Source: Acetobacterium sp. (lineage in GTDB: Bacteria > Bacillota > Clostridia > Eubacteriales > Eubacteriaceae). Taken from it: a DNA stretch of 5,002 bases. The translations under genes were made by a program, and so were the position numbers. The stretch lies in NCBI GenBank assembly GCA_022013395.1, contig JAKLQL010000172.1, positions 1-5,002 on the forward strand. Direction: 5' to 3'. Below, piece by piece: positions 1 to 5,002 of this stretch (position 1 is its first letter; every line of letters begins with the position of its first letter). A model generated the notes under the pieces. It searched no databases, had not been told where the DNA came from, and saw only the letters and a program-made list of their open reading frames with translations.

Positions 1-255
1 AAATTGACCAGTCAGACTGATTGACTGCCGCACCATGTCGGGCCTTGCTGCAACATCGAAGCCATTTACAGTGGCGGTTCCGTGATCTTGTTTAAGCAGG
101 GTGGTAAGGATTTTAACAATTGTTGTTTTGCCGGTGCCGTTGGAGCCGAGCAGGGCAAAAATACTGCCTTTTTCCACCTCAAAATTGACGTTATTCAGAA
201 CCTGGAGCTGTTTGTAGGACTTTTGCAGTCCTTGCACTTGAATTGCTTTGGCCAT
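1..255 (-). CDS. ABC transporter ATP-binding protein, DrrA-like (N-terminal part, cut by window edge)
   Basis: This is the first 85 residues of the nucleotide-binding subunit of an ABC transporter; it would hydrolyse ATP at the inner face of the membrane to drive a partner permease. The translation begins MAKAIQVQGLQKSYKQL. It has the A-loop aromatic (Y14), a Walker A motif GSNGTGKTT at residues 37-45, the ILTTLL segment after it, and a Q-loop region ISQTGQF ending at the window edge (Q84). The ILTTLL and TGQF wording resembles the daunorubicin-resistance DrrA subfamily of exporters (family knowledge). Signature motif, Walker B and H-loop lie outside. The Walker A has Ser and Thr where Pro and Ala are usual, a tolerated variation. 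The ATG at 255 is set by AAGGAGG eight bases upstream. It lies 15 bases after the second DUF1048 gene, as the fourth gene of the padR operon. The substrate cannot be told from this part. Confidence 0.93.
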   Translation of the reverse strand, partial: MAKAIQVQGLQKSYKQLQVLNNVNFEVEKGSIFALLGSNGTGKTTIVKILTTLLKQDHGTATVNGFDVAARPDMVRQSISLTGQF

Positions 256-270
256 CCCGGTAGCCTCCTT

Positions 271-621
271 TTACTTTATTTTATCGATCGATTTTTTCAT
301 GGCCCGGTTAACTTTATAGTCAACCGATTCTTGATAGAGGTCAGCATATGTTTTCGAATCTTTGATAAGGTCATCGCAGAAAGCGGCTACGTCACTGCCG
401 GTCACTTCGAGTACGCTTTCCCCCACAGCTGCCCCTTCTTCAAAAAGATCGACAATCCCGGATAGCAACTCGGTCCCCTCGGTTAGCTCAACCGGGCCGA
501 TCTTAAAGAGATATTTTTGAATTTCTTTATAGACAATCTGATAATCCTGGGGGAGCGCTTTAACACGCGCCATGTGCGCGCGCCACTCTTTTTTACCTTC
601 AATAATGTCTTGTATTCTCAT
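271..621 (-). CDS. DUF1048 family protein (second copy)
   Basis: A 116-residue soluble protein with no signal peptide or membrane segment, recognised as DUF1048, a small all-helical family of unknown function. It is a paralogue of the gene just upstream. Both share LPxDYQ (here residues 23-28), an acidic helix followed by AAxGxxVxEVxGxD (64-77), FCxxL (81-85) and a Lys-rich C-terminus. The ATG at 621 follows AGGAGG at five bases, and that site overlaps the stop codon of the preceding gene, leaving only a 9-base gap. Genes of this family are often found in Firmicutes between a PadR regulator and a DrrA-like ABC transporter, exactly as here. A role as accessory or sensor to that transporter is inference. 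Automatic annotation sometimes calls such proteins Dps- or ferritin-like, but no ferroxidase ligand pattern is visible, so I do not use that name. Confidence 0.88.
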   Translation of the reverse strand: MRIQDIIEGKKEWRAHMARVKALPQDYQIVYKEIQKYLFKIGPVELTEGTELLSGIVDLFEEGAAVGESVLEVTGSDVAAFCDDLIKDSKTYADLYQESVDYKVNRAMKKSIDKIK

Positions 622-630
622 TTTAGCCTC

Positions 631-978
631 CTATTTAGCTAATTTTTTAGCAATATTATTGTTGAGTTGCTTGCGCCACTTGTCACGATAAGATGTGGCC
701 CCTTCGTCGCCGACCAGGGCTGAACAGAAGCCTTTGATATCGTCACCCAAAACCTCCTGGACACACTGACCGTCCGCCGCCGTTTCTTCAAGCAGGCCCA
801 GTACACCGTCAAGAATTGGCATCAGGTTGCGACCGGTTAAATCGGAGTGGGGCCAGAGATTGGTTTTAATTTGTTCCCATGCCGCCTGATAATCAGTCGG
901 CAGCTTTTTGGCTCGCGACTCAAAAGCTTTAAATTCTTTAGTCATATCGCTGCCAGTGATTTGTTCCCAAAAATTCAT
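631..978 (-). CDS. DUF1048 family protein (first copy)
   Basis: A 115-residue soluble, charged, mainly helical protein of the DUF1048 family; its function is not known. Family features are LPTDYQ at residues 26-31, LLEETAADG at 62-70, then VQEVLGDD at 73-80 and FCSAL at 84-88. It aligns along its whole length with the next gene downstream, so the two probably arose by tandem duplication and may form a heterodimer (inference). Its ATG at 978 shares its A with the TAA stop of padR (TAATG). The ribosome-binding site AGGAG lies inside the last padR codons, so translation is very likely coupled to padR. In this family the gene lies within PadR-controlled transporter operons, which ties the protein to drug, stress or envelope export only by association. 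Confidence 0.89.
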   Translation of the reverse strand: MNFWEQITGSDMTKEFKAFESRAKKLPTDYQAAWEQIKTNLWPHSDLTGRNLMPILDGVLGLLEETAADGQCVQEVLGDDIKGFCSALVGDEGATSYRDKWRKQLNNNIAKKLAK

Positions 979-1304
979 TATTTACTCTCCTTTAACTCAT
1001 TAATTTTTGCGGACACGAACGCCCATTTGTCCCAGAACTTCTGTAACTCCTCGCGCCCGGCGTCGTTAAGGACATAAAACTTGCGTGGCGGCCCGATATC
1101 GGACGGCTTTTTTTCGATATCGACAAGGTTTTTCTTCTCAAGCCGCACCAAAATGGTATAGACGGTTCCATCCACAACATCTGCGAAGCCGAGTGCATTT
1201 AATCGCCGTGTGATTTGATAGCCATAGGTTTCGCCACTGCTAATAATTTCAAGGACACAGCCCTCGAGCAGGCCTTTAAACATTTCTGTTAGATTTTCCA
1301 GCAC
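978..1304 (-). CDS. PadR family transcriptional regulator (GTG start)
   Basis: A 108-residue winged-helix regulator of the short PadR class, normally a homodimeric repressor that is released by a small hydrophobic ligand. Visible family features are KGLLEGCVLEIIS (residues 10-22), YGYQI (27-31), the recognition-helix and wing region DGTVYTILVRLEKKNLV (45-61), and GPPRKFYVLNDAG (71-83) with the usual PR(K)xYxLTxxG pattern. A long C-terminal helix would serve dimerisation. I place the start at the GTG at 1304, giving VLENLTEMFKG. A GTG two codons further upstream (1310) is part of the GGAGGTG ribosome-binding sequence and so cannot be the start. GGAGG lies five bases before 1304. The gene heads the operon with two DUF1048 genes and an ABC ATPase, and probably controls its own promoter through the inverted repeat at 1325-1354. 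The inducing ligand is unknown. Confidence 0.92.
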   Translation of the reverse strand: MLENLTEMFKGLLEGCVLEIISSGETYGYQITRRLNALGFADVVDGTVYTILVRLEKKNLVDIEKKPSDIGPPRKFYVLNDAGREELQKFWDKWAFVSAKINELKESK

Positions 1305-1324
1305 AATCACCTCCGTGCTATTCT

Positions 1325-1354
1325 GTATTACTTACTACGGCTATATAGTAATAC
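1325..1354. promoter_or_regulatory. Candidate PadR operator (inverted repeat)
   Basis: GTATTACT (1325-1332) and AGTAATAC (1347-1354) are perfect 8-bp inverted arms around a 14-base spacer, with a nested ACTA/TAGT pair inside (1334-1337 and 1346-1349). The repeat covers the -10 element and the expected transcription start of the padR promoter. A dimeric PadR repressor bound here would block RNA polymerase. PadR proteins commonly bind such spaced AT-rich dyads near their own promoters. Assignment to this PadR is inference from position. Confidence 0.65.
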
Positions 1355-1373
1355 GAAATAGCTGGTTTGTCAA
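1345..1373 (-). promoter_or_regulatory. Promoter of the padR-DUF1048-ABC operon
   Basis: On the minus strand there is a consensus -35 TTGACA (1373-1368), a 17-base spacer and a -10 TACTAT (1350-1345), a good sigma-A promoter. Initiation is expected near 1338, giving a leader of about 35 bases before the GTG start at 1304. The right arm of the inverted repeat 1325-1354 overlaps the -10 element. Confidence 0.75.
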
Positions 1374-1494
1374 TAGTGTTTTTCTAATAATAAATTTTAA
1401 AAACAAACTACACCCCCAAAAAAATTGCAGAATTAATAATTGTTTTTACTGGCTTTTCGTCTGCTTAAAGTGATCGGTTTTAGGCAGGTTTCAT

Positions 1495-1522
1495 TTGTCA
1501 TCGATTGAAAATATGATATACT
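1495..1522 (+). promoter_or_regulatory. Promoter of the HD-domain hydrolase gene
   Basis: TTGTCA (1495-1500) and TATACT (1517-1522) are separated by 16 bases. A TG lies one base before the -10 element (TGATATACT), making it an extended -10 promoter. It lies about 30 bases upstream of a strong ribosome-binding site and points away from the padR promoter. The roughly 120 bases between the two divergent promoters are AT-rich, and I see no further defined element there. Confidence 0.68.
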
Positions 1523-1555
1523 AAAAATAATTTACGACTCAATAGGAGGAAAAAA

Positions 1556-1987
1556 ATGCTGAACAAAGCCATAGAAATTGCAGCAATTGCTCATAGGGGC
1601 CAAATTGATAAGGCTGGTGCGCCTTATATATTGCATCCTCTTAGGGTGATGCTAACGAGAGACAACGAACTGGAACGGATATGTGCGGTACTTCATGATG
1701 TGGTTGAAGATTCAACGATTACCTTTGAAGACCTCCGCAAGGAGGGGTTTTCAGAAATCGTTCTTGCAGTATTAGACTGTTTGACTAAGCGCGATGGTGA
1801 AAATTATGAGGCATTTATCGGCAGAATTTTGAAGAACAAAACAGCCTGTCGGGTCAAGCTGGCAGATATTGAAGATAATATGGATCTGTCACGAATTGAA
1901 AACCCTACGGAGAAAGACCGGGAGCGGATTGAAAAATATAAAAATGCTGTTGATCGGATTGTGAACAGGCTGGAAAACGAAGATTAA
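1556..1987 (+). CDS. Stand-alone HD-domain (p)ppGpp hydrolase-like protein (RelA/SpoT hydrolase-domain family)
   Basis: A 143-residue HD-superfamily phosphohydrolase matching the hydrolase domain of RelA/SpoT proteins and the small alarmone hydrolases (Mesh1-like). The expected manganese and substrate residues are present in order: AHRGQ at 12-16, YILHPLRV with H27, LHDVVEDS with H47-D48 and E51-D52, LTKRDGENYEAFIGRI (76-91), and VKLADIEDNMD with D104 and N108. In the family, H27, H47, D48 and D104 bind the metal, and E51-D52 take part in catalysis. The synthetase, TGS and ACT domains of full Rel proteins are absent, so the protein is expected only to degrade (p)ppGpp or a similar nucleotide; the substrate is inference. 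The usual KLADRxxN wording is altered to KLADIEDN. The ATG at 1556 follows AGGAGGA (1544-1550) at an ideal distance. The gene has its own promoter and terminator and appears to be monocistronic. Confidence 0.88.
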   Translation: MLNKAIEIAAIAHRGQIDKAGAPYILHPLRVMLTRDNELERICAVLHDVVEDSTITFEDLRKEGFSEIVLAVLDCLTKRDGENYEAFIGRILKNKTACRVKLADIEDNMDLSRIENPTEKDRERIEKYKNAVDRIVNRLENED

Positions 1988-2087
1988 AAGACGGTGGAAC
2001 AGGGTACGGTACGGCAGTCCATTGTCGTAGTAAACGAACTAACCTCGGTAAAAATCACCTGGAAATGCTGATTTATTTTACAACAAA

Positions 2088-2128
2088 AAAAGCCTTGATG
2101 GTTCACACTGTGAACCATCAAGGCTTTT
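2088..2128 (+). terminator. Strong intrinsic terminator after the HD-domain gene (could work both ways)
   Basis: AAAAGCCTTGATGGTTCACA and its reverse complement form arms of 20 bases around a single central C at 2108. In RNA this gives a long perfect stem ending in a loop of about five bases (CACTG). It is followed by TTTTAT on the plus strand, and preceded by a run of seven A, which is a U-tract for minus-strand transcripts. It lies 100 bases past the stop codon of the HD-domain gene. The bases between the stop and the hairpin show no gene. Confidence 0.9.
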
Positions 2129-2130
2129 AT

Positions 2131-2420
2131 AACGAAAGAAAACGGGATGAACATTACAGTCGATTAAGACCAAAAGATCCGATAGAAAGTCCAACATAAA
2201 ATAATATCTATAAAACTATAATATAGCATCTTATGGTTGTTGGCGAAATAGGTAGAATTAATAATCTTTAATACATAAATTTGGTAATTACTCATGAAAT
2301 CTCTTTTTGATAACAAAAAATGAAAAGGATTACACGAACACCAGAAATCAGAAATTGCTGTGGGGTTCGGACATGTTTAGAAATGATGGGCAATGGCCTA
2401 AATTAAAAGGAGAAATTGAT
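2131..2420 (+). promoter_or_regulatory. AT-rich upstream region of the PanB-like gene
   Basis: Together with the stretch 1988-2130 this makes about 430 bases without a convincing gene. It is strongly AT-rich up to about 2320 and should hold the promoter of the PanB-like gene. TATAAT is present at 2217-2222, but no good -35 lies at the right distance. An 8-bp palindrome GTAATTAC occurs at 2284-2291. A possible 28-codon leader frame (2320-2406, beginning MKRITRTPEI) ends just before the ribosome-binding site at 2406-2413, but it has no Shine-Dalgarno of its own. I see no riboswitch or tRNA-like fold by eye. Confidence 0.35.
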
Positions 2421-3106
2421 ATGTCAACTGAAAAAAGTAACGAAGTCGAAATCAGCAAAGAAGAAAAATCAGGTGTTAAAGCGTCCAAGATGAAAAAGGG
2501 ACGGAAATCAATCGCATTTCTTCAAGAAAAGAAAGATAATGGCGAGAAGATCGTACAGATGTGTCCGGTCGACCGGGATAAGTATTTTGTTATGTCTGCG
2601 GAAATGGCTGACTGTGATATCTGTCGCTTGACAACACCTGGTGAGAACACCGAGATGCAGATGGCCAACGCAACCTGGAGAATCCGCGACATCCGTGCGG
2701 CTGCTCAGATTATCCATATCAACTTTTATATGATGACTCCGACTTTCTGCTCCAAGGAAAAAGCGCTGGAGTATGGCTCCATGTACATGGCCGAAGGGGC
2801 AGACTCTCTGCTTCCCATGGGTGTTAACAACGAAACCCTGAAGTACATGGCGGATAACCATCTGGTCGTGTTTGGTCATGTCGGTGCGCTGTCTAGGTTG
2901 GCAGACCAGCAAACATGGTGCCATTGCTGGCTGCTCACGCCAAGGTCTATGCTGACTTCTTCAAGTGGGCCGCTACGGCATACGGCGGATGGGCCAACGA
3001 CGTTCGGACCGGCGTATATCCCGAGGACAAGCACGGTTTCCACATGGATGAGAAGGAACTCGATAAATTTCTAAACCAGTTGGAACAAAAATACACCATC
3101 AGATAG
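2421..3106 (+). pseudogene. PanB-like (ketopantoate hydroxymethyltransferase superfamily) gene, internally deleted and frameshifted
   Basis: The 5' part codes for about 158 residues in one frame: a charged leader, KGRKSIAFLQEKKDNGEKIVQMCPVD at about 26-51 (equivalent to the PanB start up to its LTAYD), ALEYGSMYMAEGADS, and VVFGHVGALS (149-158, equivalent to the PanB HIG segment). The 3' part, from about 2915 to the TAG at 3106, is in another frame. It codes for the family C-terminus AHAKVYADFFKW then DVRTGVYPEDKHGFHM, matching the PanB ending SGVYPxEEHSFH. By comparison with remembered PanB sequences, about 70 residues between these parts are missing, including the catalytic Glu region. The first frame runs on out of phase to 3074. 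Even in the preserved part, the PanB Mg-binding Asp of GDSLG and the Asp, Lys and Glu that follow are not conserved, so it was probably a divergent enzyme and not pantothenate PanB. The start is the ATG at 2421, with AAAGGAGA eight bases upstream. An in-frame TTG at 2307 lacks a ribosome-binding site and is rejected. Confidence 0.8.
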
Positions 3107-3234
3107 TCTGAGAGAGGATTTTTTGTAAAAACCTAGTTGGCTGGATGGATAGCGCTGAGCGTGGCAGGTTCATCCTCCAATGGGAAAATAAAGGTCAAAT
3201 AATTTTATGTGATAAGTTAGGGGGAGTTGATTCT

Positions 3235-4161
3235 ATGAAAATGGATGCCAACACAATATTAGCAATGGCTGAGAACAGTACAAAGCAAATTCGTAGTTTA
3301 CCGGAAGTATTCGGCAAGGATCTGGCGGGCAAGGTGGCTATCGTAACCGGTGGTGCCACCGGGCTGGCCTATAGCGTCGTAAATCGTTTAGCCGAGGCTG
3401 GGGTGCGGGTGATCATTGCATCGCGAAAAGAAATGACCGGGCAGAAGGCCGAAGTTGAGTTTCGGGCCAGAGATTTTGAGGTAAAATGGTTCCAGACCGA
3501 TGTCAGCAAAGTGTCTGACTGTTATGATGTGGTTGATTATGCGATAGAACAGTACGGCGGCGTTGACATTGTCGTGGCCAATGCGGCGGTGTGGTCGATG
3601 TATTCGTTTTTGGATATGCCGGAAGAGGCCTTTGATACGGTGCTCAATACCGATTTGAAAAGCGAATATTTCATTGCTCAGGCAGCGGCCCGGGTGATGG
3701 TTGAGCAGCAGACGAAGGGCAAGATTGTGTTTATTTCCTCGGTCGCTCATAAAGGATCGGATGCCCCTAAACTGGGCACGATGACCCATTATAATGCGGC
3801 CAAGGGGGCGATTGTCAGTATGACGAAAGGGATTGCCAAGGAACTACGCCAATACGGCATCAGTGTCAACTGTGTCGCTCCCGGCGGGATGCTGACCGCC
3901 GGAGCCCTGACAAATGCTGCGGAAGCAGTTGGTCTGTATGGCCCGGAGTTTGCTGAGGAACGCGGTAAATATGGCCGGGAGACACCGATGGCGATGAATC
4001 CTGATGAGGTGGCGCTGGTGGTATTGGCCATGTGTACCGCCATGTCAGACTTTATCGTCGGTGAGACCATTGATGTGGATGGTGGTTCCCTGCTTAGTTA
4101 TCAGGCGAAGCCCTGGAGTTACACCGTAGCAGGCTGTATTCCTGGCCCGAAAGCGGAATAA
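3235..4161 (+). CDS. Short-chain dehydrogenase/reductase (SDR) family oxidoreductase
   Basis: A 308-residue cytosolic NAD(P)(H)-dependent oxidoreductase of the classical SDR type; the substrate is unknown. The Rossmann start KVAIVTGGATGLA lies at 33-45, the second strand ends IIASRKE (60-66), D89-V90 is the adenine-binding DV pair, VANAA is at 114-118, and the active site has S169, Y186 and K190 (YNAAK). VNCVAPGG and the C-terminal DVDGG complete the fold. Arg64 after the second strand hints at NADP(H). Oddities are Ala instead of the third Gly in TGxxxGxG, Asp140 where the catalytic Asn of NxxL usually sits, a longer Ser-Tyr spacing (17 instead of about 13), and extra tails of about 30 residues at the N-terminus and 25 at the C-terminus. 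I choose the ATG at 3235 because GGGGGAG lies eight bases before it; an in-frame ATG at 3145 has no such site. The gene follows the PanB-like pseudogene by 128 bases, where no clear terminator or promoter is visible, so the two may have been one operon. Confidence 0.93.
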   Translation: MKMDANTILAMAENSTKQIRSLPEVFGKDLAGKVAIVTGGATGLAYSVVNRLAEAGVRVIIASRKEMTGQKAEVEFRARDFEVKWFQTDVSKVSDCYDVVDYAIEQYGGVDIVVANAAVWSMYSFLDMPEEAFDTVLNTDLKSEYFIAQAAARVMVEQQTKGKIVFISSVAHKGSDAPKLGTMTHYNAAKGAIVSMTKGIAKELRQYGISVNCVAPGGMLTAGALTNAAEAVGLYGPEFAEERGKYGRETPMAMNPDEVALVVLAMCTAMSDFIVGETIDVDGGSLLSYQAKPWSYTVAGCIPGPKAE

Positions 4162-4211
4162 CCAATCAGCATGATCCCTGATTGATTCAATAATTGCGTT
4201 TATTCTAAAAT

Positions 4212-4261
4212 AATCCCCCCAGCACAGCGGTTCCCTAAAGGGCGCTGACACTGGGGGGATT
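4212..4261 (+). terminator. Bidirectional terminator between the convergent SDR and LuxR-type genes
   Basis: AATCCCCCCAG (4212-4222) pairs perfectly with CTGGGGGGATT (4251-4261). Inside it, CAGCG/CGCTG (4225-4229 and 4243-4247) and CCC/GGG (4233-4235 and 4240-4242) extend the stem to a TAAA loop. TTTTAT follows on the plus strand, and on the minus strand the complement of the AAAATAAT before the hairpin supplies a U-rich tail. It lies 50 bases after the SDR stop and 27 bases after the stop of the minus-strand regulator gene, so it can serve both. A weaker CAATCAG/CTGATTG hairpin lies just before it at 4163-4184. Confidence 0.88.
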
Positions 4262-4288
4262 TTATCGGTTAAAAAATAATTGCTTTCT

Positions 4289-5002
4289 TTAGCTTAGCAA
4301 GCGCACGAGCAGCTCCTGAAGGTTGGAAACATGCATTTTTTCATAAATGTGAGCGATGTGCTTATTGGTGGTGGACTGGGAGATATAAAGCGATTGACTG
4401 ATGGTTGCTGGTGAAATCCCCTGACACAGTAGATTGGCGATTTCGATTTCCCGGGCGGTCAGGTTGGTAGTTTCCCAGGAAATTTGATCAACTGCTTGTC
4501 GGTTTGTCTGCTGACAGAAAAAATTCTTGTGCAGATTGTTTAATTGCGGAACCGCTAGGGACACCGTCATAAATTCGGTGTCGGTGAAGTTTTCGTCTTT
4601 GGTTTTGTCCAAGGCAAACAAGGTTCGCGGTTTGCCGTTGATATCAAACAGCGCAAAACCAAGGGAATATTTAACACCCCGGGGATGAATATAATTAGAA
4701 ACGAACTCAGTGGTTGGTTCTTTTTTCCAGGCTCTGATATTAATGGTCGGTTTAGTTGGATTTTCCCGCAAATTTTTGACCAGACTATAATAATCATTCT
4801 TGCTCTTGGAGTAATAGTCAAGGTACATGGTACATGGTACTCCATTGCTTGTCAATATTGAGCAGATCACTGGTTGCACACTTTTCCGTTGCCATCCAGA
4901 AAATAAACAAGTGACTGATCGAAGTCGCACAGTTCTCCAAGGCCAGACAGAATTTCAGCGGAAAAAGCTTTCAGTTCATGGACATTCCCACAAGAAACCG
5001 TA
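4289..5002 (-). pseudogene. LuxR-type (GerE helix-turn-helix) transcriptional regulator, frameshifted; 5' end beyond window
   Basis: The C-terminus is a clear LuxR/GerE DNA-binding domain (4465-4292): NLTAREIEIANLLCQG, then ISQSLYISQSTTNKHIAHIY and EKMHVSNLQELLVRLL. The N-terminal part is a ligand- or signal-sensing region of no recognised type (perhaps GAF-like); no response-regulator receiver domain is seen. The coding is split over three frames. From the window edge, HELKAFSAEILSGLGELC to FLDGNGKVCNQ runs into TGA at 4869-4867. A shifted frame then gives DLLNIDKQWSTMY. A third frame from about 4828 gives MYLDYYSKSKNDYYSLVKN and on to the TAA at 4289. The second shift coincides with a 7-bp tandem duplication (4822-4840). 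The apparent ATG start at 4930 is an artefact of the third frame. The gene probably regulated the neighbouring SDR/PanB-like locus (inference from position) and is now non-functional unless the indels are sequencing errors. Confidence 0.82.
4822..4840. repeat. 7-bp tandem repeat (GGTACAT, 2.7 copies) inside the LuxR-type gene
   Basis: Plus-strand GGTACAT at 4822-4828 is repeated directly at 4829-4835 and followed by GGTAC at 4836-4840. Read on the coding (minus) strand, the repeated unit is ATGTACC. Removing one unit joins STMY to LDYY in a single open frame, so the extra copy explains one of the two frame breaks. Confidence 0.9.

Noticed and set aside
82..465. Plus-strand open frame at the left end
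   Set aside because: It lies antisense to the well-supported ABC ATPase and DUF1048 genes and its translation shows no family features.
2320..2406. 28-codon leader peptide frame ending just before the PanB-like ribosome-binding site
   Set aside because: It has no Shine-Dalgarno site and no codon run or attenuator hairpins to support it, so it is mentioned only as a possibility.
2307..2420. In-frame N-terminal extension of the PanB-like gene from a TTG at 2307
   Set aside because: There is no ribosome-binding site before the TTG, and the extension does not resemble the family. The ATG at 2421 has AAAGGAGA at a proper distance.
2894..2896. TAG upstream of the 3' part of the PanB-like gene read as pyrrolysine
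   Set aside because: The frame before the TAG does not code for the family sequence, and the upstream homology is in another frame, so readthrough would not rebuild the protein.
3388..4251. Minus-strand open frames opposite the SDR gene
   Set aside because: They are shadows of the strongly supported SDR coding sequence, have no recognisable protein features, and one runs through the terminator.
4867..4869. TGA in the LuxR-type gene read as selenocysteine
   Set aside because: The same frame meets another TGA five codons later, and the protein sense continues in a different frame, so this is a frameshift and not recoding.
4289..4930. A complete 213-residue LuxR-type protein starting at ATG 4930
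   Set aside because: Its first 30 or so residues are out of frame with the recognisable upstream sensing region, and no ribosome-binding site supports the start.

Overview
The window looks like chromosomal DNA of a low-to-moderate G+C Gram-positive bacterium (Firmicutes). Nearly every gene has a strong purine-rich Shine-Dalgarno site, promoters are sigma-A-like, intergenic DNA is AT-rich, and the PadR/DUF1048/ABC operon is a Firmicutes arrangement. A clostridial acetogen of the Eubacteriaceae (Acetobacterium-like) would fit the overall look, but that is an impression from memory and no marker gene here proves it.

Left part (1-1373, minus strand): a tightly packed operon reading leftwards. 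It runs from a PadR-family repressor through two tandem DUF1048 proteins to an ABC transporter ATPase of the DrrA type, cut by the left edge. Spacings are a 1-base stop/start overlap, 9 bases and 15 bases, so the genes are probably co-transcribed and partly translationally coupled. A TTGACA-17-TACTAT promoter precedes padR. An 8-bp inverted repeat lies across its -10 element, which suggests PadR autoregulation. The set reads as a PadR-controlled export module whose permease would lie beyond the left edge.

Middle (1495-2128, plus strand): a single-gene unit for a stand-alone HD-domain (p)ppGpp-hydrolase-like protein. It has its own extended -10 promoter and ends at a very strong, nearly perfect hairpin terminator. 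About 290 bases of AT-rich DNA without a convincing gene follow.

Right part (2421-5002): a locus with an intact short-chain dehydrogenase between two broken genes. Upstream, on the same strand, is a divergent relative of ketopantoate hydroxymethyltransferase (PanB) that has lost its middle section and changed frame. Downstream and convergent is a LuxR-type regulator gene with two frame disruptions, one of them a 7-bp tandem duplication. A shared bidirectional terminator separates the dehydrogenase from the regulator. The most economical reading is a former regulated metabolic locus that is decaying. Assembly or sequencing error is the main alternative for some of the lesions. I see no RNA genes, CRISPR arrays or insertion sequences, and nothing that can be claimed with confidence as an entirely new system.
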